From JAFAXA01 sp963777325 (lineage in GTDB: Bacteria > Pseudomonadota > Alphaproteobacteria > Acetobacterales > Acetobacteraceae): a stretch of 64,000 bases of DNA. Position numbers and translations under genes: made by a program. Location: contig CAVZQE010000016.1 of the NCBI GenBank assembly GCA_963777325.1, positions 1 to 64,000 of the forward strand. The letters run 5' to 3'. Numbering within the stretch: the stretch's first letter is position 1; every line of letters begins with the position of its first letter. Below are positions 1-14,900 of this stretch, one piece after another. The notes beneath the pieces are model-generated. The model was not told where the DNA came from. It did not search any database and saw only the letters and a list, made by a program, of their open reading frames with translations.

Positions 1-2594
1 AGGCGGGTGACAACGCTGATCGCGGCCCGTCCTTCATACAGCCGGGCAAAGCCGAAAGCATGCTGGGAGAGCCTGCCCTCGATCTTCAACGGGATGTAGG
101 TGCCCCCGCCGAACAGGCCGGAGGCCCGGCGGCGGAACGCGAGCGCGCGCGCGATGATGGCCTGCTTCACCCGTCCGTCCCGCCAGGCCTCGAGCAGCTC
201 CGCCGGCGCTCTGCCCGCGGCCAGCGCCTCGGCGCGGGCGGCGAAGTCGACAGGACGCCGGTTGTCGGGATCGACGAGCGAAAAGTCCCAGAACTCGGTT
301 CCCTGATAGAGATCCGGCACCCCCGGGCTGGTCAGGCGCAGCAGCGTCTGAGCGAGGCTGTTCAGCGCGCCGGCCGGCGCAATCCGCTCCGCGAACGCGG
401 CAACGTCGGCGACGACGCCCTCCTCGCCGCGATCGGGATCGAGGCAATGCGCGAGGAAGTGCCGGCAGGCATCCTCGTATCCGGCCTCCGGCGCGGCCCA
501 GCTGGTCCGCCGCTTGGCCTCGCGCAACGACTTTTCTAGCCAGCCCTCGATCCGCTCGCGGTAGGCGCCGAGCCCGTCGCGATCGTCCGGGCGCAGGCCG
601 AGCGGCCAGGCGGCCACCAGCATCTCGTACAGCATGATCTCGTCGGCGGCATCCGGCGCCGCCGTGTCGTCGACCTGCTCCTTGACCGTGGCGTTCTGGC
701 GCATCCAGCGCCCGAGCGCGACCTCCCACTCCTCCGGCACCTCGCTCAGCACGGCGAGACGCATGCGCGTGTCCTCGCCGCGCTTGTGGTCGTGCGTCGC
801 GGTGGCGAGCAGCGCGCGCGGGTAGCGCCGGCGGCGCTCGCGGTTGGCCTCGTGGAAGGCGGCCGGGCTCATCGCGAACTCCGACGGTTCGGAGCCGACC
901 TCGTTGCGCGACAGCAGGCGGCCGTAGCGGTAGAAAGCGGTGTCCTCGACGGACTTCGCGGCCGTGGGCGAGGAGAGCTGCTGGAAGCGCACGATCGCCC
1001 GCAGCCGCTCCTGCCGCCGGAGGCCGGCGGGCACGTCGCGCAGGTTCCGGCCCGAAAGCCACTCGCCGATCAATTCGAGTAGCGGCAGGTCCGCTTGCCG
1101 GATCGTGCGCCGCGCCCCCTCGATCGCCGTCTCGAGCACCCTCTCGTCGGTTTCCGAGATGCCGCCGAGACCCGAATAGATGCGGTAGACCGGGAAGTAG
1201 ACCAGCAGCTCTTCCAGCGTGCGCCGCATCGCGGTCAGCGTGTAGTCGCGGGTGCGCAAGTCACGCCGGGCGATGCGGTGCAATGCGGCGGCCGTCGCGT
1301 ACAGCTCGCTGAACAGGCTTTCGCGCAGGATCTGCCGCCGCGCCGGGTGCGCCTCGTCCTCGAACGCGCCGGGGCGGCCGGTGAGGCCCGTCCAAAGCCG
1401 GGTCAGCGGCCCTTCGCCCGCCGGGTCGTGCATCAGCGCCGAGACGGCGTTCATGAAGTCGTAGCCGGTGGTGCCGTCGGACAGCCAGTCGCTCGGCAGG
1501 TTCTCGCCGGGTGCCAGGATCTTCTCGAGCCAGATGACCGGCGGCGGCTCCATCGGGCTGTCGGGCGGCAGGTGCTTGGGGCGCGCGGCGACCGCGGTAT
1601 CGAGCTTGCGCCGCAGCTTGCGGCAGTAGCCGCGCGGATCGGCGAGGCCGTCCACGTGGTCGATGCGCACGCCGTCGATCAGGCCCTCGGCATAGAGGCG
1701 CAGGATGTAGTCGTGCGTGTCGTCGAACACCTTCGGCTCCTCGGCGCGGATGCCGGCGAGGCCGTTGATGTCGAAGAACCGCCGCCAGTTGATCTCGTCC
1801 GCCGCCGCCCGCCACCAGGCAAGCCTGTAGTTCTGGCGTTCGAGCAGCCGGTGCAGCCGGTCGCGGCCTTCCGGCGTGTTGGCGTCGTAGGCGCGGAGCA
1901 GGGCTTCCATCGCCTCCGGACGCGCCTCGGCCGCCGCTTGCAGCGCCTTGCGGGCTTCGGCTGCGCGCTCGCGCATGCCGCCGCCGCCGCCGACCGTCTT
2001 GAACGCGGCGATTGCGTCCCCGAAGGCGCTGGCCTGCTCCTGCAACACCGGGGCGTATTGGCGCGGGTCGATGGGAAAGCGGTGCGCGCCATAGGCGCAG
2101 ACGAAGAGACGCCCGTCCGCGCGATCGAATTCGAGGACGAGATCGCCGGATTCCAAGGCTTCGCCATAGGAGGAGCCGAGAAACGGCGCGAGCAGGCGGC
2201 CCCGCAAGGTCGCGTCCGGCGGATCCCAGTCGATGTCGAAGTAGTCCGCGTACGGGCTGGCGCGGCCCCATTCCAGCACGTCGAGCCACCAAGCGTTGTC
2301 GGCCCCGCCGACCCCCATGTGGTTCGGCACGATGTCGAGGATTAGCCCCATGCCGTGGTCGCGCAGCGTCCCGACCAGCCGCTGCAGCGCCACGATCCCG
2401 CCGAGTTCCGGATCGATCGCGTGGTGGTCCACGATGTCGTAGCCGTGCGTGGAGCCGGGCCGGGATTTCAGCAACGGGGAGGCATAAAGATGACTGATGC
2501 CGAGACTCTCGAAATAGGGAACCAGTTCGCAGGCCTGGTCGAGAGTGAAATCCTTGTGGAATTGCAGGCGGGCGGTGGCACGCAGGCCGGTCAT
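1..2594 (-). CDS. treY: Malto-oligosyltrehalose synthase, 3' end outside window
   Basis: Converts the reducing end of maltodextrins into a terminal trehalosyl unit, which TreZ then releases. The frame is open from an ATG at 2594 to base 1, about 864 codons, so only the last few dozen residues are missing. The N-terminus shows the TreY/GH13 pattern: FHKDFTLDQA, ISHLYASPLL and HGYDIVDHH, then LILDIVPNHM. GVRIDHVDGLADP (near base 1660) carries the nucleophile Asp. Near the edge, FALVDPDNRR-type residues precede the C-terminal beta domain. The ATG overlaps the malQ stop in an ATGA, so translation is probably coupled. It is the last visible gene of the glycogen/trehalose operon. I checked the frame at several points and saw no break. 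Confidence 0.95.
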   Translation of the reverse strand, partial: MTGLRATARLQFHKDFTLDQACELVPYFESLGISHLYASPLLKSRPGSTHGYDIVDHHAIDPELGGIVALQRLVGTLRDHGMGLILDIVPNHMGVGGADNAWWLDVLEWGRASPYADYFDIDWDPPDATLRGRLLAPFLGSSYGEALESGDLVLEFDRADGRLFVCAYGAHRFPIDPRQYAPVLQEQASAFGDAIAAFKTVGGGGGMRERAAEARKALQAAAEARPEAMEALLRAYDANTPEGRDRLHRLLERQNYRLAWWRAAADEINWRRFFDINGLAGIRAEEPKVFDDTHDYILRLYAEGLIDGVRIDHVDGLADPRGYCRKLRRKLDTAVAARPKHLPPDSPMEPPPVIWLEKILAPGENLPSDWLSDGTTGYDFMNAVSALMHDPAGEGPLTRLWTGLTGRPGAFEDEAHPARRQILRESLFSELYATAAALHRIARRDLRTRDYTLTAMRRTLEELLVYFPVYRIYSGLGGISETDERVLETAIEGARRTIRQADLPLLELIGEWLSGRNLRDVPAGLRRQERLRAIVRFQQLSSPTAAKSVEDTAFYRYGRLLSRNEVGSEPSEFAMSPAAFHEANRERRRRYPRALLATATHDHKRGEDTRMRLAVLSEVPEEWEVALGRWMRQNATVKEQVDDTAAPDAADEIMLYEMLVAAWPLGLRPDDRDGLGAYRERIEGWLEKSLREAKRRTSWAAPEAGYEDACRHFLAHCLDPDRGEEGVVADVAAFAERIAPAGALNSLAQTLLRLTSPGVPDLYQGTEFWDFSLVDPDNRRPVDFAARAEALAAGRAPAELLEAWRDGRVKQAIIARALAFRRRASGLFGGGTYIPLKIEGRLSQHAFGFARLYEGRAAISVVTR

Positions 2595-4597
2595 CTCGTC
2601 TTCTTTCTAGCCGTGTCGAGGCTTTGCAGGCGCGCGGCCGTCGCTTGGTCGTCGAGAACGCGGGAGGCGACGTCCGGCATCCGGCGTCGCCAGTTAGGAT
2701 GCTCGTCCAGCGTGCCGGGCAGGTTCGGCTGTTCCGTCTGGCCGATCGCGTCCTCCATGGGCAGCAGCACGAACGCGCAGGCGGCGCCGCCGACATGGCG
2801 CACGGCCGCATCCACGACCGGCTCCGGCTCGCCGGGCACGGGCGGCTCGCCGGTCGCCGCGCCGCTGTCCTGGAACGCGGCCCAGATCGCCTGCCTGTCG
2901 GTGTCGCGCTCGGCGCGCTCGGCCGCCTCGTCGTGGACGAGCCCGAGCGCCGCGCGCCGGTCGAGGTCGGTCGCGGTCCACCATCCGGCGACGGTCGGGA
3001 TGTCGTGCGTGCTGGTCATGGCGACGGCGTCGGGCGTCCAGGCCGCGGGCGGGGTGAACGCGCCCTCCTCGGTCTTCTCGAACCAGAGCACCCGCATGCC
3101 CATCACCCCGGCATCGGTCAGGCGCTTGTTGAAGCCCTTGGGGACGGTGCCGAGATCCTCGCCGAGCACGATCGCCCGGTGCCGGTGCGCCTCCAGCGCG
3201 ACCAGACGCAGCAGATCCTGCTCGGGGAAGCCGAGATAGGCGCCCTCGGCGGCGGTCGCGCCGTCCGGCAGCACCCAGAGCCGGGTCAGACCCATGGCGT
3301 GATCGATCCTGAGGCCGCCGGCATGGGCGAGGGCCGCGCGGATCATCTCGATGAAGGCCGAAAAGCCGCTGCGCCTGAGGCCAGTGGGCGAGAAGCCGAC
3401 CAACCCCCAGCTCTGTCCCTGCGGGCTGAGCAGGTCGGGCGGGGCGCCGATGCTCATGCCCGTCAGCATCTCGGCCTGGCGGCTCCAGCCCTGGCTGCCG
3501 CCCCCGTCCGCGCCGACGGCGAGGTCGGAGATCAGGCCGATCCCCATGCCCGCCTGCCGGGCCGCTTCCTGAGCACCGGCGAGCGCCCGGTCGGCCATGA
3601 ATTGCAGCCAGGCGTGGAACGCGACCTCGCGCGCGTGCTCCTGGGCGAAGCGCGCGACCTCCGGTCCGTCCGGATGGCGGAACGCCTCCGGCCAGTCCCG
3701 CCAGTTCCAATGCCCGGGATCGGCCGCGAACAGATGCCGGTGCAGCGCCTCGAACCGGGCATGCTGTTCGAGGGCGCCGCCGCGCGTCGTCCGGAACGCT
3801 TGGAGAGCGGGATCTGCGGCGGCTCCCCGCTCGAAGGCGGCGCGGAACGCGGCGAGCCGGGCGCGGCTCGCCTCCGGCCAGTCCACCAGCTCCAGGCCCT
3901 CAAGCCGCGCGAATGTCTCGTTCGCCACATCGTCGGGCAGCGGCGTATGCAGCACGTTCAGCATCGCCCGGCTGGAGGGCGCGTAGGGGCTGAACCGCTC
4001 GGCGTCGGCGGAGAACTGCGCGTGCACCGGGCTGATCGCGACCGCGGACGCGCCGTGCCGCGCGGCCGACCGCACGAAATCGGCGAGCGCCGCGAAATCT
4101 CCGATGCCGCCGTCCCCGCGCCGCCGCAACCCGTACAGCTGCACGGCCAAGCCCCAGGCCTTCGCCTGGCCCGTCACCTCGGCAATCGACGGGCATCGCG
4201 GCGGCGCGATCGCGAGCGTCGCGCTCTGACTGCCGATCTCCAAGCGATGATAGCCCGGTATGTTCACGGGCGGCAGTTGGCCATCGGCCCCGGCCTCGCC
4301 CTCGAGGACCTGCCCGTCCTCGAGCGCCAAGCGGAACCGCCCGCGCAAACCGGCGAGCACGACCGGCTCGCCAACCCGTCCCGTGATCAAGGGCGGCAGG
4401 GTCTTGCCGCTCTCCTGTTCATCCAGGCGGGCCTCGCTCTCCGCGATCTCCGCGTCCGAGCCGCCGGGGAAGCCGATCGCGGCGAGCACGGCGCGCAGCG
4501 TGTCGGGGCCGACCTCATGGTCGTCGCCGAACGCATCCCGCCATTTCGGCGCGATGCCCGCGCGCTCGGCGAGCCGGATCAGCGCGGCGTCGCTCAT
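2591..4597 (-). CDS. malQ: 4-alpha-glucanotransferase (amylomaltase)
   Basis: Disproportionates short maltodextrins by moving 4-alpha-glucanosyl units (GH77), which would recycle oligomers left by TreY/TreZ. The protein is 668 residues and starts MSDAALIRLAERAG. The same frame stays open upstream to about 5104, but the ATG at 4597 overlaps the treZ stop (ATGA) and gives a normal N-terminus. Visible GH77 motifs are AWGLAVQLYGLRR, LRIDHAMGLTRLW (nucleophile Asp), VLGEDLGTVPKG (acid/base Glu) and MTSTHDIPTVAGWW. The N-terminal 140 residues form the extra beta-rich region of bacterial MalQ. The stop overlaps the treY start. It sits between treZ and treY in a run of coupled genes. Confidence 0.95.
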   Translation of the reverse strand: MSDAALIRLAERAGIAPKWRDAFGDDHEVGPDTLRAVLAAIGFPGGSDAEIAESEARLDEQESGKTLPPLITGRVGEPVVLAGLRGRFRLALEDGQVLEGEAGADGQLPPVNIPGYHRLEIGSQSATLAIAPPRCPSIAEVTGQAKAWGLAVQLYGLRRRGDGGIGDFAALADFVRSAARHGASAVAISPVHAQFSADAERFSPYAPSSRAMLNVLHTPLPDDVANETFARLEGLELVDWPEASRARLAAFRAAFERGAAADPALQAFRTTRGGALEQHARFEALHRHLFAADPGHWNWRDWPEAFRHPDGPEVARFAQEHAREVAFHAWLQFMADRALAGAQEAARQAGMGIGLISDLAVGADGGGSQGWSRQAEMLTGMSIGAPPDLLSPQGQSWGLVGFSPTGLRRSGFSAFIEMIRAALAHAGGLRIDHAMGLTRLWVLPDGATAAEGAYLGFPEQDLLRLVALEAHRHRAIVLGEDLGTVPKGFNKRLTDAGVMGMRVLWFEKTEEGAFTPPAAWTPDAVAMTSTHDIPTVAGWWTATDLDRRAALGLVHDEAAERAERDTDRQAIWAAFQDSGAATGEPPVPGEPEPVVDAAVRHVGGAACAFVLLPMEDAIGQTEQPNLPGTLDEHPNWRRRMPDVASRVLDDQATAARLQSLDTARKKTR

Positions 4598-6373
4598 GCG
4601 CCAGTATCGGTGATGTAGGCGACCGCGCTGTCTCCGGGCAGCGCGCCCTCCGGCACGACGCGGGCCATATGATCGCCGGTGCCGTAGAGCATCTCGCCCG
4701 TGAGCGGGCCGATCGGCACCGGCGTCTCGTCGAGATTGACCGCGATCGTCAGCAGCGCGCCGTTGCCGAGCCGCCATCTCCCGACCACCGCCTTGGGGCC
4801 GATGGCCTCGGCGCCTTCGCTGCGCGCCCCCGGAATGCCGGGAACGACGAAGCGATGCCTGATCGCCAGCAACTCCCGATGCAGCGTCTTCACCGACGCG
4901 TGCTCGTCCTCGGTCGCCTCCGACGCGTCCGGCACGGAGGCGTCGAACGTGGTCCCGGCGTTGGGGTCGGGGATCGTCTCGCGTCGCGCCGGATCGGTGA
5001 AGGCCGCGAACTTCTTGAACTCGCGGCGGCGGCCCTCGCGCACCAGCTTCGCAAGCTCCTCGTTGTGATCCGTGAAGAACAGGAACGGCGCCTTGGTCCC
5101 CCACTCCTCGCCCATGAACAGCATCGGAATGGACGGCGACAGCAGCAGCACGGTGGTCGCCGCGCGCAGCGCCGCTGGGCGGGCGAGCGCCGTCAGCCGG
5201 TCGCCGAAGGCGCGGTTGCCGATCTGGTCGTGATTCTGCAGGCAGACGACGAAGGCGGTCGGCGGCAGATGCCCGCTTGGTTCGCCGCGCGCCTCGCCCT
5301 GATGCGGCGACATCTCGCCCTGATACACGAACCCCTCCGCCATCGCGCGGGCGAGCTGGCGGGCGGCGTCCTGGAAATCCTCGTAGTACCCCTCGCGCTC
5401 GCCCGTCAGCAGGACGTGCATGCAGTGATGCCAGTCATCCGTCCATTGCGCGTCGAACAGACCGGGCGCGAGATGCGACGCCTTGTTGCCCTCGTGTTCC
5501 AGCACGAGATGCACGTGCCGGCCGGGCTCGACCGTCGCCCGGATCGCGCGCGCCATTTCGTCGAGGAAATCCGGCTCGCTGATCGCGTGCACCGCGTCGA
5601 AGCGCAGGCCGTCGAAGCGGTATTCCATCAGCCAGTAGAGCGCGTTCTGGATGAAGTAGTCGCGCACCTGCCGCTTACGGAAATCGATCGACACGCCCCA
5701 CGGCGTTTGCAGATCGTCGCGGAAGAAGCTCTCCGCGTAGGCGTGCAGATAGTTCCCGTCGGGGCCGAAATGGTTGTACACGACATCCAGCATCACCGAC
5801 AGCCCGATGCCGTGCGCCGTGTCGATCAGCGTCTTCAGCTCGTCGGGCATGCCGTATGCCGCATCGGGCGCGTACGGCAGGACGCCGTCATAGCCCCAAT
5901 TGTGCCTGCCCGGAAAATCCGCGATCGGCATCAGCTCGACGACCGTGACGCCGAGATCCTTCAGGGCCGGGAGTTTGGCCGTGATGCCGGCGAAACCGCC
6001 CATCGCGCCGGGATGAAGTTCATAGACGACCGCCTCGCTCCAGGGACGACCGCGCCATCCGTCGTGTGTCCAGGCGAAGCCGCGCGGGTCCACGACGAGG
6101 CTCGCGTCGTGAACGTCGCCCGCCTGCGCGCGCGACGCCGGATCGGGCACCGCGAGAATCCGGCTTCACCCGGTATTTGTAGCGCGCGCCCGCTTCGGCC
6201 GTCGTCTCCACCGCGCGCCAGCCATCCGGCTCCGCTCGCATCGGAACCGGCGGCTGGCCCTCGATTTCGAGCGAAACGTCGGCGGCATCCGGTGCCCAGA
6301 GCCGGAACCGGACGCGCCCGTCATCGCCCAGCTGCGCGCCGAAGGGGAGGCGGTGAGCGAAGCGGGACGTCAC
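4594..6373 (-). CDS. treZ: Malto-oligosyltrehalose trehalohydrolase, frame broken by one extra base
   Basis: Hydrolyses the trehalosyl end made by TreY and releases trehalose. The gene starts at a GTG (6373) that overlaps the glgB stop (GTGA). The CBM48-like N-terminus (FAHRLPFGAQL, RFRLWAPDAADVSLEIEG, ARYKYRVKPD) is in one frame. The GH13 body (VPDPASRAQAGDVHDAS, VYELHPGAMGGFAG, VVYNHFGPDGNY, DGLRFDAVHAISEP with the nucleophile, LVLEHEGNKAS with the acid/base Glu) is in another. The switch is at about 6156-6160, beside a GATTC on the coding strand. The total of 1780 bases is 3n+1, so one base is extra. Corrected length is about 592 residues, normal for TreZ. I read this as a sequencing indel, because the body downstream is intact. 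Confidence 0.92.
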
Positions 6374-8577
6374 TGGCCGTATCCCGATCCGGCCCGCAGC
6401 ACCACGGTCGCGAGCGGCGGCAACGTCAGCACGACCGAGGCCGGTTGGTCGTGGCTCGGCTCGTCCTCCGCGGCGACGCCGCCGCCATTGCCGAGATTGG
6501 AGCCGCCGTAGCTTTCGGCATCGCTGTTGAAAACCTCCGTCCAGCCGCCGCCCGAGGGAACGCCGAGCCGGTAGCCGTAACGCGGGACGGGGGTGAAGTT
6601 GCACACCACCAGAACCGGCGCGTCGCCCTCGTTGCCGAACCGCAGATACGCGAACACGCTCTGGTCGCGGTCGTCCATCACCACCCAGCGGAAGCCGGAA
6701 CTCTCCGTGCCGCGCACATGCAAGGCGGGCGTCGCCCGGTAGAGCTGGTTGAGATCGCGCACGAGCCGCTGCATCCCTGCATGCATCGGATCTTCCAGCA
6801 GATACCAGTCGAGGCCGGTATCGTGGTTCCACTCCCGCACCTGCGCGAACTCGCCGCCCATGAACAGCAGCTTCTTGCCGGGATGCGTCCACATGAAGCC
6901 GTAATAGGCGCGCAGATTGGCGAACTTCTGCCACTGGTCGCCCGGCATCTTCCCGATCATCGAGCCTTTGCCGTACACGACCTCGTCATGCGACAGCGGC
7001 AGCAGGAACTTTTCCGAGAACGCATAGACGAGGCCGAAGGTGATCTCGTCGTGGTGCCAGCGGCGATGAACGGGCTCCTCCTCAATGTAATGCAGCGTGT
7101 CGTGCATCCAGCCCATGTTCCACTTGTAATTGAAGCCGAGCCCACCTTCCTCCGCGGGCCGGGTCACGCCGGGCCAGGCCGTCGAATTCTTCGGCGATCA
7201 GCATGGCGCCCGGGCAGCGTTCGGCGACGACGCGGCTCAGTTCCTGAAGAAACGAGACCGACTCGAGATTCTCGCGGCCGCCGTACTTGTTCGGAACCCA
7301 CTCGCCGGCCTTGCGGCTGTAGTCGCGGTACAGCATGGAGGCGACGGCGTCCACGCGCAGCCCGTCCACATGGTAGTGCTCCAGCCAGTGCAGCGCGCTG
7401 CCGATCAGGAACGCCCGCACCTCGTTGCGGCCGTGATTGTAGATCAGCGTGTTCCAGTCCTGGTGGAATCCCTCGCGCGGGTCTGCGTGCTCATAGAGCG
7501 CGGTGCCGTCGAATTGCGCGAGGCCGTAGGCGTCGGTCGGGAAATGCGCGGGCACCCAGTCGAGAATGACGCCGACGCCCGCCGCGTGGCAGCGATCGAC
7601 GAAGCGCGCGAAGGCGTCAGGCGGCCCCATGCGCGCGCTCGGCGCGAACTGGCCGAGCGGCTGGTAGCCCCAGCTGCCGCCGAACGGATGCTCCATCACG
7701 GGCAGCAGCTCGACATGAGTGAAGCCCATGCGCTCCACATAGGGGACCAGCCGTTCCGCCAGCATGTCCCAGCCGGACCGGTCATCCTGCGCCAGCGGCA
7801 GCCAGGAGGCGGCGTGCACCTCGTAGACGGAGATCGGCGCGGATGGCGCGCTCCGTTCCTTCTCGCGCGCGCGCCATTCGGCGTCGCCGAAGCGGAATGG
7901 CTCGGTGCGGACGACGATCGACGCGGTCTTCGGGGGCGCTTCGGCCGCCCACGCGACCGGATCGGCCTTCAGCGGCAGCTTCTCGCCCCACGGTCCGAGC
8001 AGCTCGTATTTGTACAGGGCGCCAGGCGCCAGGCGGGGGATGAACAGCTCCCAAACGCCCGCCTCGACCCGCTTGCGCATCGGATAGCGTCGCCCGTCCC
8101 AGCCGTTGAAGTCGCCCACGACCGATACGCGCCGCGCATTCGGCGCCCAAACCGCGAAGCGCACGCCCTGCACGCCCTCGATCCGCATCGGGTGCGCGCC
8201 GAGGCAGCGGCCGAAATCCTGATGCCGCCCTTCCGCCAGCAGATGGACGTCGAGATCGCCCAGCAGCAGCGGGAAGGAGTAGGGATCCTCGGTCTCCCGC
8301 ACGAACTCGCCGGTATCGATCCGGAGCTTGTAGGGCGCCGCGGTCTGCATCACCCCGGAGAACAGGCCGGCGGGATGAATCCGGCGCAGGGTGCAGAGGA
8401 CGTCGTCGGTCGCGCGATCGAGCACGGAGACGGATTGCGCGTCCGGCTGCAACGTCCGCACCACGATGCCTGCGGGCACCGGATGCGGTCCGAGCACCGA
8501 AAAGGGATCGCCGTGCCGCGCGTTGACGATCGCGTCGATGGTTCCGGGATCGGGCAGATACTCGCTCGAAAAATCGT

Positions 8578-8581
<4 letters not shown>
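6370..8581 (-). CDS. glgB: 1,4-alpha-glucan branching enzyme, frame broken by one extra base
   Basis: Introduces alpha-1,6 branches into the glucan made by GlgE. The ATG at 8581 overlaps the treS stop (ATGA). The N-terminal part carries ARHGDPFSVLGPH and FAVWAPNARRVSVVGDFNGW (CBM48), then SVYEVHAASWL, ILDWVPAHFPTDAYGLA and DGLRVDAVASMLYRDYSR (nucleophile). The frame then breaks right after AMLIAEE at 7184-7189. There GAATTC replaces an expected GAATC; removing one T restores the family motif AEESTAWPGVT and the rest (YKWNMGWMHD, LPLSHDEVVYGKGSM). The 2212 bases are 3n+1. Corrected length is about 736 residues, as usual for GlgB. Probably an assembly error. Confidence 0.94.
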
Positions 8582-11901
<3,320 letters not shown>

Positions 11902-11934
11902 GCCTGTGCTTTGCTGTGGGTCGGATGCCGGTCG

Positions 11935-14900
11935 TCAAATCGCGGGGCGCGCGCGCCAGATGGCGTAGGGCTGCTCCGGCGTCAGGGTCACGCGCTGGAA
12001 CTTCCCGGTCCAGATCGTGCTGGTGTCGCGGACGAGATCCTCGATCCGCAGCTGGCCGCCATCGGGCAGGTTCCAGGTCCAGAGCGGGGCCTCGAACGAA
12101 ACGTCGCGCGCGTTATGCGGATCGAGACTGACCGCGACCAGCAGCACGTTGCTGCGATCGGGTGTCTCGCGGGCATAGTAGATCACCTGATCGTCGAACG
12201 CATTGTGGAAGGCGACGCCGAGATGCGAGTGCAGCGCCGGGTTTTCACGCCGGATCTGGTTGAGGCGCGTGATTTCGGGAACGATGTTTCCGGGGCGGTT
12301 CCAGTCCCAGGCGCGGATCTGGTACTTCTCGGAGTCGAGATACTCCTCCTTGCCGGGCATGGGCGTCGCTTCGCACAGTTCGAAGCCGCTGTAGACGCCC
12401 CACAATCCCGACAGCGTCGCGGCGAGCGCCGCCCGGATCAGAAAGCCGCCGCGCCCGGACGTCTGCAGGAACACCGGGTTGATGTCGGGCGTGTTGACGA
12501 AGAAGTGCGGCCGGAAGAATTCGCGCGGCGCCGTCGTGGTCAGCTCGACGATGTACTCCTGCAGCTCGCGCTTGTGGTTCCGCCATGTGAAATACGTGTA
12601 GGATTGCGAGAAGCCGATCTTCGCCAGCCGATACATGATCTTCGGGCGCGTGAAGGCTTCGGCGAGGAAGATCGCATCCGGGTATCGCGCGCGCACCTCG
12701 GCGATCATCCACTCCCAGAACGGGAACGGCTTCGTGTGCGGGTTGTCCACCCGGAACAGGCGCACACCCTGCTCGGCCCAGTGCATGACCACTTCGCACA
12801 AGGCGACCCAGAGATCCGGGATCGCGTCGGGCGCGTAGAAATCGACGTTGACGATGTCCTCGTATTTCTTCGGCGGGTTTTCGGCGTATTTGATCGTGCC
12901 GTCCGGCCGCCACGCGAACCAGCCCTCGTGCTCGCGCAGCCACGGATGGTCGGGCGAGCACTGGATCGCGAAGTCGATCGCGAGCTCGAGCCCGTGCTTC
13001 GCCGCTTCCTGCCGCAAGGCCTGGAAGTCGGCAAGCGTGCCGAGCTCCGGATGCAGGGCGTCGTGGCCCCCCTCCGGCGAGCCGATCGCGTACGGGCTGC
13101 CCGGATCGTCCGGGCCGGGGGTCAGGGTGTTGTTGCGCCCCTTGCGGTTCTTGCGCCCGATCGGATGGATCGGCGGGAAATAGAGCACGTCGAAGCCCAT
13201 GTCGCGCACGCGCGGCAGGTGGCGGATCACGTCCTGGAAGGTGCCGTGGCGGTGCTCGTCGTCGCTCATCGAGCGCGGGAAGATCTCGTACCAGCTCGCG
13301 AACTGCGCGCCGATGCGCTCGGCCGTGACCGGATGCGCGCGGGACGTGACCGCGAACGGACGCGGATCGGCCTCCGCCATCAGCGCCGTCGTTTCCGGCG
13401 ACAGCAGCATCGTCCGCCTCGTGTCCTCCTCCGACTTGCCGAGCCTGTCGAGGAGCGCCCGGAGTTCGGCGGCGAGCGCGCTGTTCGCGCCCTTCGCGGC
13501 GGCTTCGACGAGACGCAGCCCCTCCGTCAGTTCGAGCGTCGTGTTGACGCCGGCCGCGTGCTTCTTCGCCACCTCGTCGCGCCAGGTCGCGAACGCGTCG
13601 CGCCACGCCTGCACCGTGAACTCGAAACTGCCGGTCGCGGTCAGCGGGAAGCTTGCCTGCCAGCGGTCGTTGCCGAGCGGGCGCATCCGCCGCTCCTGCC
13701 ACTCCGGGGCGAGGCGGTTGCGGAAGCGGAGCGCGACGCTCACGACCTCGTGGCCGTCGGCGAGGACGTCGGCCTCCACCGTCACGGCGTCGCCCGCGAT
13801 GCGCTTGACCGGGAACGCCCCGCCATCGACGCTCGGCGTCACGTTCTCGACCGCGACGCGCGGGCTGTTCGCGGCTGCGCTGGCGGTCTCCGCAGGCTTC
13901 GGCCGGCTCTTGCCGCCCGGCTCCGAGCGGCTGCCTGCCAGCACACGCACCTCTCCGGGTCTCAGGGTGACCGTGTCCCCGGCCTGCAAGCCGGCGCCGT
14001 CCGGAGGGTCGAGCGGCTCGAACGCGGCGACGCTGCCTCCCACGGCGCTGAGCAGAGCGGAAGCCGGCCCGGTCGCGCGCCTTGTCGCGTCGGTATTGGC
14101 GAGGATCAGCACGGCCCTGTGCGCGAACCGCGCGTCGGCGGCATCGGTCCGCAACACGGCGAGCAGGTTCGCACCCGGTCCCGACAACAGGCTGGCGCCG
14201 CCGTGCAGCGCGGGCAATCCGTTGCTCGCGCGCGCGGCGTTGGCCGCGATCACCGCCGCGCTGAGATCGAGCGGCGCATTCTCCCGGATCGCATCCCAGT
14301 CCTCGGGCGCGTCACGCGCCGGGTCGAGCGGCTGCGACGCCGCGAACTCGAACCCCATCGGCATCAGCCACCCGGTCCCGAGCGCCGCCGCGACCGACAG
14401 CGAGCGGCGATAGCTCGGCTCTTGTCCGGCCGGATCGTGGCAACTGGTCAGCAGGCGCGGCCCGAACGGCGCTTCGGGAGCGGTGAGCAGCGGCGCCACG
14501 GCCGCGAGCCGGTCCGCTTCCCGCCACAGCCAGTCGCTCGCGAAATCCCACCAGGGCAGGGAGGACGACACCAGATCGAGCCGGGCTCCGGCTAGGGCCT
14601 CCATCGTCTCGGCGCTGGCGCCGGCGGTCCAGCCGACGAACATCGTGCCCGGAGCCCGGCCGCGAACCGCGCCGATCAGGCCGCCGACGAACGCCGAGGG
14701 CAGTCCCGCCAAGTGCAGCAGCCGAAATCCCCCGACGCCCCTTTGCGCCCAGCCGGCGAGACGTCCGGCCCACCACTCGACCAGCGCCGGGTCTTCGGCA
14801 TGGGCCCGCGCCGCCTCGCTCCCGCCCTGCCCATGCCTCGGGTCGAGCGCCGCCAGATCGGCGGGGCCGGAGAACAGGCCGCCCGCCTCCCGCGCCGCCG

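Noticed and set aside
34..1062. Long minus-strand reading frame rich in Arg, Ala and Gly.
   Set aside because: A shadow of treY in another frame; its composition is typical of off-frame reading in GC-rich DNA and no domain is visible. The same applies to the many long frames opposite malQ, glgB, treS and glgE.
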